From contig JAPWGK010000004.1 in assembly GCA_029641185.1 (NCBI GenBank), forward strand, positions 186,001-250,000: DNA of 64,000 nucleotides, read 5' to 3'. This document shows, one piece after another, positions 11,587 through 22,398 of this stretch. Under the pieces are notes generated by a model. The model made no database searches and had not been told where the DNA came from. It saw nothing but the letters and a program-made list of their open reading frames with translations. A program made the translations under genes and the position numbers. Each line of letters begins with the position of its first letter. The stretch's first letter is position 1. Source of the stretch: Pseudofabraea citricarpa (Eukaryota; Ascomycota; Leotiomycetes; Helotiales; Dermateaceae).

Positions 11587-12254
11587 AGATGTGTTGGGCG
11601 GGTCGATTTGGGGATTGGGGTTTACGGATTCCGTGACATCTCACATCTCATATTCTTGGCTTGGTATCGAAGACCCCCCGAAACTACCTAAAGGGTACTA
11701 GCATCATCACGTGTGCGATTATGGGGTAATGGTTTGCAGCTTGGTTCTTTACCATGCTGCATAAGCCTTGTTCTCCCCTATTATGAACATTTTCCAGAAT
11801 GGTGGTTAATTGATAAGTCCATACCTTAAGTCTAAAAATTCTTACTATCGCAGTTAAACTTATTTTCTCATTCTTACCTCCTCAATTCAGATAACCTTTC
11901 GTGGCTATTATTTAGAGTTCGGACCGCCTCTTGAACTTTCAAAGGGTGATATTACAACTTAGAAGCAAGCCAGCTCATTGAACAGCGACATAAAAGGACC
12001 CTACAACATGTTTGGGACCTGGAAGAATTGTTCTACGTCTTGTTTCTACTCTTAAACAAGAAAGTTCCAAGGGACCTCTACTGTGAACCAAAACACAAAC
12101 AAGAGGGGAAAATGGCGGGAACACAATTAAAAATTCCAGTATTCCAAAGCGCAGAAACAACTGTTCAATTCCGTTCTATTCTTGAAGCCACCAAAGTCAC
12201 GAAGACTACGCAAGAGCTGTGTGTATGCGACAAGAAGCCAATCCGTGCCAGCTA
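11587..12254. other. Intergenic, no gene seen
   Basis: 668 bp that must contain the promoter of the coiled-coil gene and the 3' end of the kinase gene. No repeats or motifs stood out. Confidence 0.5.
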
Positions 12255-14393
12255 CTATATATCTGTAGTGCCAGGCAATCTCACTAATCTGTGGCCATGA
12301 TGGGCCGCAGGAGGTAAATGGTTATGATGACCGATCAGCTTTGGACCAATTCCACATGAGATATTTTTCTCCTTGTCAAGATCAGCCTTGCGGTCATCAA
12401 CTAAATCCGGTTGGCAACACTCGACATTCTTCAACCAGCGATTCGTTGCAACATCGTGCATGCTACTCCTCATCTCTGGGTTGGGATTAAGCATGGCAAG
12501 TAGTATGCGACGAAGTGCAGGAGGATTGATGCATCTGTCGAAGAAAGACACATATGGATAGTCCCTCTCGTTGATGGCCAAGGATCCTGTATGTTTGGAA
12601 TTCCACTTTTCCCAACCATTTACGAGACTGTCATACACCGCAGAAGAGCCAGATCGAGCTTCGGACCAAAGTGTGCCATTGGCTGTCATTGAGATCATGA
12701 CAATGGCAGCTGCCCAAACATCCGTAGCCCTCGGATCATAGTCACCCTCCTTCGCCATTACTTCAGGAGCAATGTAGGGTGGACTGCCACATATTCCAGG
12801 AGCACATAGTCGAATCTCCTCCATTGCCACCCCACACTCACCTTTAGCAGATCTTATGCCAGGATGTAATCCTGAAAACACCTCTGATACGCCAAAATCG
12901 GTAATCTTCAACTGGCCCTGCTTTGTAATCAACAGATTCTCCAATTTGATGTCACGGTGTGCAATACCATGATGGTGAAGGTAGTTGATTCCTTGCACGA
13001 GCTGCTTAAACAAGCATAGCCGATCCTTCAAATGATCTTGGTCGCTAAGATAATGCTTTTGGACCAACCCAAATAAATCCCCTTGATCGCAAAACTCCAT
13101 GACATGGTTCCATCGACTGTTGTGAGTACAAAGAGAGAATGTTTTGACAATATTCGGATGGTGGGCACTTTTCGCAATCGTGAACTCCGACTTTACTTTT
13201 TTCTCATACTCCTCAGCGTCCTCGTTCTTTCGTAAAGGACGGAATTCCTTGACTGCATACAGGTCACTTGAAGACTTTTTACTTGTCATCAGTTTGACGT
13301 GTGCCGTTGCACCCTTTCCCAGGCTTTTCCCCCGCTTGCCAAAGATTTTGCTCTGATCAGAATACTTCTCGTATAATTCAGTGACAGGAACAAAAAAGTC
13401 ATCTGGGAGGCTTTGACTTATCCGTCTGGCTTTGAGTCCCACTCCAGCAGGAGCTGGCATGTTCCAGATCTGTTCTTTTATAGCAGTAACGCCGGGTTGG
13501 AGATTAGACTGCCCTTGACGTTGCATCGATCCGATTGTATCCACACTGGAGGCTCGATGGCGACTTTGCGGTCTTGGCTTCTCCTCATCGTGCGGAGCAA
13601 AGGATATCTTAGGAGTATGTATATGAAGAATATCTCTAAGAAAAAATCCAGTCAACGATCGACTTTTTCGGCGACCTTGAAAGACTTCTGTTGTGGCATC
13701 TTCACCGCTTTCTACTCTTGTATCAAACTGGATGCGACCAGTAGAAGGTTCTGGATGCGGAGGTGTATTTGGCCGTGTCAAGTGTGGCACTGGTGAACTC
13801 GACCGGGTTTCCACCTGAGATGTAACTGATGATTCGCTCTTCAAGGGCGTGCGATCTCGTGGTACTGTGGGATCAGACACATTGGCAGTTATCAGCGATG
13901 ATGGCTCAGGGTCGTCGCTTGAAAAGGATTGGGTTGCATTCGACTTCTTGAAGATACTAGACATGGTCTTCTTGAGGTTTTCTTTGCTAAATATCGCCTT
14001 GTTGTGATCCGGTGTCGTGGTTCCTGAGACCTGCCCAGACGTGCTCCCACTTCCAGCACCTGGTCTTGGAATAGCAGCAGTGGCGATTGGTCGGGGCGGG
14101 CTACACAAATGGGGGAGCGAGTAGCCATTGTGCTTCGACACTTCTGTCTCATCTTGACTGAGAGAGTTCCGGAGAGCTGTAGGGCCAGATCTTGTTGCAA
14201 AGTTGTTGTCTGTATCTTCTTCCTCGAGTATAGCAGCGTTGAAACCGGTTGGTGTATAGTCTGAAGCCGTTACAGAGCTGCCTCTCGAGGACTCTGCTCG
14301 CGAGTTAGAATGCTCATCAGACCGAGTGCTGTGTTCAGCGGTGACTTGGCTAGACGCAGCCTTCGCTGATAGAACTGGTGAGCCGATCGACAT
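12255..14393 (-). CDS. Hal4/Sat4-type Ser/Thr protein kinase
   Basis: A single-exon 712-aa protein. Residues 1-340 are disordered and Ser/Thr/Pro-rich. The kinase domain runs from about 345 to 660: glycine loop GKGATAHVKLM, VAIK-type lysine in YAVKEF, catalytic HRDIKLENLL (about 478), DFGVSEVF (about 500) and the activation segment GSPPYIAPEVM, with a GEC-rich insert before it. The YAVKEFR and DFGVSEVF variants with HHPNIVKTF are typical of the fungal Hal4/Sat4-Hal5-Npr1 group. In yeast this group controls potassium and nutrient transporters at the plasma membrane and salt tolerance. All catalytic residues are present, so it should be active. The C-terminal His-rich tail is unusual. The assignment within the group is by eye. 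Confidence 0.85.
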   Translation of the reverse strand: MSIGSPVLSAKAASSQVTAEHSTRSDEHSNSRAESSRGSSVTASDYTPTGFNAAILEEEDTDNNFATRSGPTALRNSLSQDETEVSKHNGYSLPHLCSPPRPIATAAIPRPGAGSGSTSGQVSGTTTPDHNKAIFSKENLKKTMSSIFKKSNATQSFSSDDPEPSSLITANVSDPTVPRDRTPLKSESSVTSQVETRSSSPVPHLTRPNTPPHPEPSTGRIQFDTRVESGEDATTEVFQGRRKSRSLTGFFLRDILHIHTPKISFAPHDEEKPRPQSRHRASSVDTIGSMQRQGQSNLQPGVTAIKEQIWNMPAPAGVGLKARRISQSLPDDFFVPVTELYEKYSDQSKIFGKRGKSLGKGATAHVKLMTSKKSSSDLYAVKEFRPLRKNEDAEEYEKKVKSEFTIAKSAHHPNIVKTFSLCTHNSRWNHVMEFCDQGDLFGLVQKHYLSDQDHLKDRLCLFKQLVQGINYLHHHGIAHRDIKLENLLITKQGQLKITDFGVSEVFSGLHPGIRSAKGECGVAMEEIRLCAPGICGSPPYIAPEVMAKEGDYDPRATDVWAAAIVMISMTANGTLWSEARSGSSAVYDSLVNGWEKWNSKHTGSLAINERDYPYVSFFDRCINPPALRRILLAMLNPNPEMRSSMHDVATNRWLKNVECCQPDLVDDRKADLDKEKNISCGIGPKLIGHHNHLPPAAHHGHRLVRLPGTTDI

Positions 14394-15818
14394 GATGAAA
14401 TTGAACAGTAACTCTGTCTTAAGAAATCCAATGATGGCACGTCACACCAATGTGCCGCAATACGCGTTTCGACAATAATAATCGTGTAATGATATAAGGA
14501 GGAGCTTGATGAGATATGTATCTCATACAGGGAGGATGTCGAAGCACACCTTTCTCAGCACCAGTTGCTGCTGCCACGTACTCTCCTGGCTACCACCAAC
14601 GCAACAATCGAGGTTTAGATTGACCACCGAAGCCAGTCACTGTCAGGAAGCAGGTCGCGACATCTTTGCAGATAGGGAAGATCGAAGGACGATGATGATG
14701 ATGATGGCGGAAGTGGTTGCACTTCTGGAAGGTCTTCGAGCTGGATAAATAAGAGGTACTTTGCCCTTAGCTCCCAATTGAGTTTGTAACAATCAGTTAG
14801 AGGATATGGTACTGACGATGAGGGCTAGCGCAGCACTAAAAGAGGACCGGGTCGTGTGAATAACAAACTAGGTACCTAGGTATTTAGGTACGTGTCGCAA
14901 TACGCCTGGCTGACGATGCTGCAAAATTTGTTGGTATCTATAGATATCCAATGGGCTCCTCCTTTTTAACTAGCAAATTTTTCTTCGTCCGTTCTTCTAA
15001 TTCTTTAGTTGCAATTGATTCAGCCTTGTGAATAATCCAGGATGACAAAAAGGGTGTGCAGAGCATCATATATACGTACCTATATACACTTAGCTTTTAC
15101 GAGGGCTGAATGAAGCCAACTGCAGAGGTGATTATACAAGATTACAAAAATATGGACAGGAGGAAAATATGATCGGAGAAAAAGACAACCCTCTCGTCGT
15201 ACAATATGAAAGACCTTGCCAAAATTCTCCGACCATGATGTAGCACGGCATGACACGAATGAGGTGCTACAATTCAGGAACAGCCGAAGATGTATTGCAG
15301 CTCTCTCCAGCTTTAAGATTCGCTGCATTGAGTTAAACGCTACTGTTAACAGAAGACGCTATACAACATGGAGCGTACTACATATCCATGGAAACTCAAG
15401 AAGCTGCTTGGAAGCTTTTAGCCGCAGCACACCAGGTGACACTTGTCTAAGTTCCGGAATGGCATTCCGCTGGCTTTGTACAAGGATTGGTAGAGCGGAA
15501 TACAACGCATGCCAAAAGCTTACCACCACAGCAATCCGCCCGAGGAGAAGGATTCGATCTGGCATTGTATCGCAGCAAGTTTATACCAAGTCAGCACAAT
15601 CATTCGTGGTCCAGCAGCAGGTGTAGACCTTAGTGCGGAGGGTATCCTTATTCCCATATTGTACAACAGTTCGTTATCGACAGCCAGTCTAGCCAGACTC
15701 CCATCATTCTATCTTCATGGTTTCCCTGTTTGGGTTTTATTACAAGATGGTCTCTTCCGCACCTCATTATATATTGCCGCTCCGAAGCTATACACAACCC
15801 AAGCCATTGTCGTCCCCT
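14394..15818. other. Intergenic, kinase upstream region
   Basis: 1.4 kb between the kinase start and the 3' end of TOM5. It includes a short GATGATGATGATGATGG run near 14690 and AGGTACCTAGGTATTTAGGTAC near 14870. No gene is supported. Confidence 0.5.
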
Positions 15819-16074
15819 TTATACAACCTTCTTCAAGGCATCGATGGCGAATGGTGCTGCAGATACTCAATTAGCAGATGTCCTATAAACAAACTGGTTA
15901 TCGACTCACATAGATACAGCATAACAGCAGCAGCAATGATCTTCTGAACCGTAAGGCTTGCCTCTGCCTCTTGAGCCCTGAGCTCTGCCTCGCTCATCTG
16001 GGGTGGTGCTGGATGCAAGTTAGCTGGCTGGCTGGTAGAAGAGATGAGTGATTCCACATACGTCCTCCGAACAT
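15819..16074 (-). CDS. TOM5: Tom5, small subunit of the mitochondrial TOM complex
   Basis: A tiny three-exon gene too short for an ORF search. Exons are 16074-16062 (13 nt), 16008-15910 (99 nt) and 15856-15819 (38 nt), separated by two 53-nt introns (GTATGT...CCAG and GTGAGT...GCAG). The product is 49 aa: it begins MFGGPPPQMSEAELRAQEAE, followed by a single hydrophobic segment (KIIAAAVMLYL) and the tail SPFAIDALKKVV. Yeast Tom5 (about 50 aa) has the same plan: MFG start, SEEE-K/R-A acidic segment, one tail-anchor helix, then SP and a lysine-bearing end. Tom5 is a small outer-membrane subunit that stabilises the TOM translocase and aids precursor transfer. It diverges from GCV2, whose product is imported by this machinery. 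The frame is kept exactly across both introns. Confidence 0.87.
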
Positions 16075-16688
16075 GTCTGGGATGTGATGTGGATGGGTGA
16101 AGGGGGTGTTTTTGGTGGCTGTTTGGAGGTTGCTGCGGGTGTTGCAGGTGTTGTTGCGGGTGATGATGCTTGCGTCGTGATAAATTTCTAGCTTTCCACG
16201 GCTTCCACGGCCGCATTCGCTTGAGCCGTCATGTATTTCCCGTTGCGGGCGTCGGGTCCCCGATGAGGCCACAAGCCAACCAGAATCGACCCACGACGTC
16301 CCCCCGTACCCTGTCGAACTCTGTAGCGCCTTCCTTTATCGCAAGTCGCTTTGGCCTGGCAACTTTTTTTATTTTCTGTCTTGCAAGCAATCCTTCGTGC
16401 CATTCCATTCAACTCTCTGTTTCCCATCATACTGTACCAGATCAATCCTCTTCTGCTCAGAAGCCTCAGACCAATTCAGTTGCCCTGACTGAAGAATCTC
16501 AACATCGACCGCGTTGAGAGCGTCATGTTTGCATGCTGAAGCAAGGACCGACCCCACCATCAAGCTTACTGTCCCATCTCTCCCCAGATACGATACGCCA
16601 TTCACCGACTTTTCCTGCCACTACACTCCACTACACTCCGCAACCTCGAATTTGAACTGCAAGTTCATCTTCAACCTCATTCCGCAAC
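16075..16688. promoter_or_regulatory. TOM5/GCV2 divergent promoter
   Basis: 614 bp separate the two start codons. The sequence holds pyrimidine-rich tracts and a C-rich leader (CATCACTCCACTACACTCC-like) before the GCV2 ATG. Both products act in mitochondria, so shared regulation is plausible but not shown. Confidence 0.6.
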
Positions 16689-19600
16689 ATGGCAGCTTCG
16701 GGTCTTGCCATGCGAGCCCAGCTTGGGCGAGTGGCGATAGCGGCCAGAAGTTCCTCGGCCAGAACCTCTCTGCGTACACGACCATGGACGTGCCGCCAAT
16801 GTACTCGCTCAATGGGAGCCTCACAGTCGATCTCGAAGAGAACCTTTTATACAAGTTCGGCCGCCGATGAGTCAAACAGCGCTCCCACTGCGAAGCTGTC
16901 CAGCGGAGCATACTTGCCTCTTGATACCTTCGCACGACGCCACATTGGCCCTTCTGCAGATTCCACAGAGCAGATGCTGAAGGCGCTGTACCCTCCCGTC
17001 AAGACCTTGGACGAGTTTGTCAAGCAGGTTCTTCCTAGCGACATCTTGTCCAGCAGGGACCTCGAAATCGATGCAAAAAACTCGGGGGGTGAAGAAGGCT
17101 TCACCGAATCCCAGTTACTAGCGAGGCTCAAGTCAATCGCTTCAACAAACACAATTATGAGAAGTTATATTGGCTGCGGATATGCTGGAACCAGAGTACC
17201 AGAGGTTATCAAGAGAAATGTATTAGAAGGACCAGGATGGTATACCAGTTATACTCCTTATCAGCCTGAGATCAGCCAAGGAAGACTGGAATCACTGCTC
17301 AACTTTCAGACTCTTGTCTGCGACTTGACAGGACTTCCAATTTCTAATGCATCTTTACTTGATGAGTCGACAGCAGCTGCTGAGGCCATGACTCTTTCTA
17401 TGAACATGCTACCTGCATCCAGGCAGAAGAGCAAGAACAAGACTTTCTTCGTCAGTCACCTCGTTCACCCACAGACCAAGGCAGTACTCCAAAGTCGCGC
17501 AGATGGTTTTGATATCAAGATTGAGATTGGAGATGTCATGGAGGATGGTGGGAAACGGATCAAGGAGCTCGGCAGTGATTTGATTGGTGTCCTCGTTCAA
17601 TACCCTGATACCGAAGGAGGAGTAGAGGATTTCAGGAGCTTGGCCGATACCATTCATGCCCAAGGTGCTGCTTTCAGTGTTGCTACTGACCTTTTAGCAT
17701 TGACTGTTCTGACACCACCCGGTGAATTCGGAGCCGACATCGCTTTCGGTAATGCACAACGATTTGGTGTTCCATTTGGATATGGTGGACCTCACGCAGC
17801 TTTCTTTGCCGTTAGCGACAAGTATAAGCGAAAGATTCCTGGACGTCTCATTGGAGTCTCGAAGGACAGACTAGGAAACCGGGCAATGAGATTAGCTCTC
17901 CAGACCAGAGAACAACACATTCGACGAGAGAAAGCTACAAGTAATGTTTGCACAGCACAAGCTTTACTGGCAAACATGAGTGCCTTCTATGCTGTTTACC
18001 ACGGTCCACAAGGGTTGAAGAACATAGCCGAGCGAGCCATCAATGGTGCTAGAATTATCGAGCAGGGACTTAAGAACTTGGGATTCGAAACTGGCACTCG
18101 GGGCAAGGGTGAAGATGGAAGAGTCCTTTTCGACACCGTTGTTGTTAATGTCGGAAAAGGCAAATCCGATGAGATCCTAACTCACGCAGTCAGAGATTAC
18201 AAAATCAACTTGAGAAAGTTCGATGACAGCCGAGTCGGAATTACCATCGACGAGACTGTCGATAGCAAAGATCTCCTTGAAATATTATCGGTATTCAAGG
18301 ACTTCTCTGGATCTCAAGAGGAAATCGTCATTGAGCAATTAATTTCATCCTTGCCTGGTGATGGAAAACTACCTATTCCAGCCGCCTTCAGGAGAATTTC
18401 CGAATATCTCACTCACCCAGTCTTCAACTCTCATCACTCTGAGACGGAGCTTCTCCGCTACATTCACCACCTTCAGTCAAAGGATCTTTCTCTTACACAC
18501 TCCATGATTCCTCTTGGATCCTGCACAATGAAGCTCAATGCTACTACCGAGATGGCACCAGTTACATGGCCAGAATTTGCCTCTATTCATCCATTTGTGC
18601 CAGCGGACCAGGCAACTGGTTACAAGACCATGATTGATGAATTAGAGGCCGATTTGGCAACAATCACTGGATTCGATGCTGTTTCTCTCCAACCCAACTC
18701 TGGAGCGCAAGGTGAATTCACTGGGCTCCGCGTCATTCGAAAGTTTCAAGAACAACAGCCCGGAAAGAAACGTGATATCTGTTTGATCCCCGTATCTGCA
18801 CATGGAACGAATCCGGCTTCTGCTGCTATGGCAGGTATGCGTGTTGTCACCGTCAAGTGTGATTCCAAATCTGGTAATCTCGACATGGCAGACTTGAAAG
18901 CCAAGTGTGAGAAATACAGCGAGGAATTAGGAGCCATCATGATCACATATCCCAGCACATACGGTGTTTTCGAGCCCGAGATCAAGGCTGTATGTGACAC
19001 CGTACACGAACATGGTGGACAAGTGTATATGGATGGTGCCAACATGAATGCACAGATTGGTCTGTGTTCGCCAGGCGAGATTGGTGCTGATGTCTGCCAT
19101 CTCAATCTTCACAAGACCTTCTGTATTCCTCACGGTGGCGGTGGTCCTGGTGTCGGGCCAATTGGTGTAAAGTCTCACCTAGCACCTTTCCTACCAGGCC
19201 ACCCCTTGGTACAAACTGGTGGTGAGCACGCAATCGCTCCAGTAAGCGGTGCTCCATGGGGTAGTGCCAGTATCCTTCCAATCAGTTGGTCTTACGTGAA
19301 GATGATGGGTAAGTGTATGCATTTCCGAAAGTAGGATATCGGCTAACATAATCCAGGAGGACGAGGCTTAACTCATGCTACCAAGATCACTTTACTAAAT
19401 GCCAATTACATTATGTCTCGCCTTCGAGACCATTACCCAATCGCATACACCAACGCAAATGGTCGTTGCGCTCACGAGTTCATTCTTGATATAAGAGGAT
19501 TCAAGGAAACTGCTGGTATTGAGGCTATTGATGTTGCCAAGCGTCTTCAGGATTATGGCTTCCATGCTCCAACTATGAGCTGGCCAATCTCCAACACTCT

Positions 19601-19980
19601 GATGATTGAACCTACTGAGTCAGAGAGCAAGCAAGAATTGGACAGGTTCATTGATGCCTTGATTTCAATCAGAAAGGAGATCAAAGCAGTCGAAGATGGC
19701 AAGATTCCCAGAGAAGGAAATGTTTTGAAGATGGCACCTCATACTCAAGGAGACCTGTTGGTCAGCGAGTGGGATCGCCCTTACACTCGTGAGCAAGCTG
19801 CGTATCCATTGTCATGGCTCAAGGAGAAGAAATTTTGGCCGAGTGTCACCCGATTGGATGATGGTATGTCTCTATCTCAACTACTGCAGAACATAATTAC
19901 TGACGTTTCTAGCTTACGGAGATATGAATCTCTTCTGTACTTGCGGGCCAGTCGAGCCAGTTGATGATGCCGAGGATTGA
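16689..19980 (+). CDS. GCV2: Glycine dehydrogenase (decarboxylating), P-protein
   Basis: Three exons (16689-19308, 19357-19863, 19913-19980) giving 1064 aa, close to the yeast enzyme length. Introns are GTAAGT...CCAG and GTATGT...CTAG; both restore the frame. Residues 1-55 are Arg/Ser/Ala-rich without acidic residues, a mitochondrial presequence. The protein has the two homologous halves of the P-protein (first about 75-510, second about 540-1000). The PLP-binding lysine is Lys809 in [18 protein letters not shown]. The end, read across the last intron, contains [16 protein letters not shown]. Known role: PLP-dependent decarboxylation of glycine and transfer of the aminomethyl group to the lipoyl H-protein in the mitochondrial glycine cleavage system, supplying one-carbon units. 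Confidence 0.97.
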
Positions 19981-20354
19981 GTCACGGGCATCTCGGCCCC
20001 TAATCCCACATGAGGGGTTCACAAATTTCACGAATGAAAATGGTTAAGGATTGATTGGTAATTTCAACATACACAACATGGAAGGAGTTAACAAATGGCA
20101 TATCAATTGGCGTTCTTAGACGAGCGATATCGGGGCTTCAACTGCCATTGTAACTGATCTGGACATAGAACTGGCAGATCGATAGAAATTTGAGTATTAT
20201 TATCTTTGAACTAGAGCCTCAGGTTAAGCTTCATGATTTTGTAGCTTTCGTGTGTTCGTTCTCAAGTAGGTAAATATGGGAGTTCATTAACTCATTGGAC
20301 ACTATATTAGAGCTTTGATGGATGAGAAGTTCGCCAGAAGTAAGTCATCTAGTA

Positions 20355-22398
20355 TTATATATTCTTCGCAAACACCCAAGCAAAGAAGACCATACAAGTG
20401 ACAAAACTCAACCCCATAGCAAGGCCTTCAAGCCCAGGCACGAAGCTGGCAGCAAACCACCTCGCGAACGAAGCACCCACAAGCGAGAGCCAAGCGGTAG
20501 TAACCGACCACGACCCAAGTGTTTCTCTCCGCAAATTCCTACTCACGTCCTCTTTCTGCTCAGCCGAGCTCCTCATAGGCGTCCCCCAACTATCATCAAA
20601 CACTGTCAAGCAGGCCCACAGCATATACGCAGCCTGTGGGAGCTGCAAAAGTGTCTGCGAGAAAGCATGCAACGCATACGCCATCAACCCTGTCTCGTAC
20701 CTCCACGTCGCATACGCGGAAAACAACAAGAACCTCATGGCGATGTCGGGCGCCGAGGAATACTGGCTTTCGTGCCCGGTTATCAGGTACGTGATTATCA
20801 AGTGGAAGTTCAAGAGTGGCACCAGGAACCGCCGGGTTGCGTACAGGAAGAGGAGCGGGTGGTGTAGCAGGAAGAGCCGTGGGTTGCTGAGCGATTCCAG
20901 AGCTGGAGCTCGTGACCATCGGATCTGCTGTGCGCTCCAGCGAGCGAATGTTGATGGTGTATCCGTTGCTACTACCGCAAGGGAATTGAATGCTACTTTT
21001 TTCCCGGACATATGCAGACGTGTGGTTAGATGGCGGTCTTCATTCACAATCTATATTCATATTCATCAGGACTGTGGATTCACTTTTACCAGGAAAGAAA
21101 GAAAGACTTACAGGTCTCTTCCCCAAAACCGTCTGTCCATACCACGGTACTAAAATCCCGGCCAATGCATCGGCACGAAACAGTGCACAAGGACCAGACT
21201 GACAGTCTACCACATCAAACGCTCCCAGCACACCCGTCGTCAGTCCCAGATCAGCTTCATACGTCGCGGCTACCATTCTCGCTACTACACTCGCATCTCC
21301 ATTATGGATGTGATGTGATGTACATGCTCCCGCAATGGACTTGTCACTCACGATCCCCTCGATTACTCGCTGCAGGGTATGTGGGTAGATCCACGAATCC
21401 GAATCGCTAGACCAGATGAAATTTATGTGCTGGGCTTGTGCGTATGCCAAGCTGAAGATTAGTGTCGTGAACATGATTTCTTTCTTGGCGACGTGTGGCT
21501 GATATATACAAATGGGTTTTAGAGACGTACGGTGCCTTTTCTGTTTCTGTTTCTGTTTTGCTGCTGGGGAAGAGAGAATCCCGTGAGAGAGCAGGATGGC
21601 GGTTGCGTGCTTGATGAGTTTTGCGAGTATTAACGGTGAGTTCTTTTCTTCTTCTAATTTTTGGTATTTAGTCTTATGGTCTGTGGATGTTCCTTTCTTA
21701 TTGTATTTATCGTCTTGTTTTCCCATCTCGGTTGTCATCTTCAATGCTAGCTCGCCGAACGGTTCGGGAATATGTATCTTTATTAATTCTTTGCCAAAAA
21801 CCTGGAAATTCAGAAAAACATTAGCTATTCTCAACTGACCCATCAAAAGAAGAAGAAAGAGAGAAAGAAAGAAAGAAAGAAAGAAAAATAACCCCGAAAT
21901 CCTTCGCCTGAAAAGAAAAGAAGAAGGGGAAAAAACAAAAGAATAATCTCCTACCTCGTCAGCAATCCCCACCATCTTCAAATCCTCCTCCTCATCTCCA
22001 TCAATCCCAACAAACAACGCTGGCGTACACTGATCATAATCGGCACGATAACTCAACAGGCACTTCCTAAACACGGTGGGATCCTCACGGTAGCCCACGA
22101 CCGCCGCAACGCATTTCTTCTCTTCCCTTTTCTCTTTCTTTCCAGCCTCCTGACGAACCCGCTGTTTGCGCCGGTTATACTCGGCGCAGCTGACCTGGAA
22201 CAAGCCCTCAAAAAACAGCGGATAGCCCAGAGAATAGACGTTTCTGTAGTACAGCAACAGGTAAAGAAAGGTGAGGTGCAACAGCGCTCGGAAGATCTGC
22301 GCGCTGCTGGTAATTATGGCCGAGATGTCTACGTGGAGGTGGGTCTGGCACCGGTGCTGGAGTAGCGACTGGAAACTCCTCTTGGAGGAGGCGTACAT
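20355..22398 (-). CDS. GT2 polysaccharide (hyaluronan-synthase-like) synthase
   Basis: Three exons: 22398-21955, 21801-21112 and 21050-20355, giving 609 aa; both introns are phase 0 (GTAGGA...CCAG, 153 nt with a GAAA microsatellite; GTAAGT...ATAG, 61 nt). An N-terminal membrane segment (FRALLHLTFLYLLLYY) is followed by the GT2 domain: VVGYREDP, FVGIDGDEEED, a DSD motif in WSSDSDSW (about 280), NEDRHLTTRL just after the second splice and the QQIRW processivity motif (about 420). At least three C-terminal hydrophobic segments follow. This is the fungal GT2/Cps1 type of processive membrane glycosyltransferase, related to hyaluronan and chitin synthases; in other filamentous fungi members support hyphal growth on surfaces. 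The sugar product is unknown. A Lys/Gln-rich linker (about 225-255) is read through because no frame-keeping intron fits. Confidence 0.85.

Noticed and set aside
15509..15947. Plus-strand ORFs over the TOM5 3' region
   Set aside because: No recognisable domain, and they overlap the TOM5 exon on the other strand.
20322..21153. Long plus-strand ORFs opposite the GT2 gene
   Set aside because: They are antisense shadows of the conserved GT2 C-terminal exon.
21513..21544. Possible 32-nt GT-AG intron in the GT2 gene
   Set aside because: Shorter than any other intron here and would break the reading frame that continues into conserved sequence.
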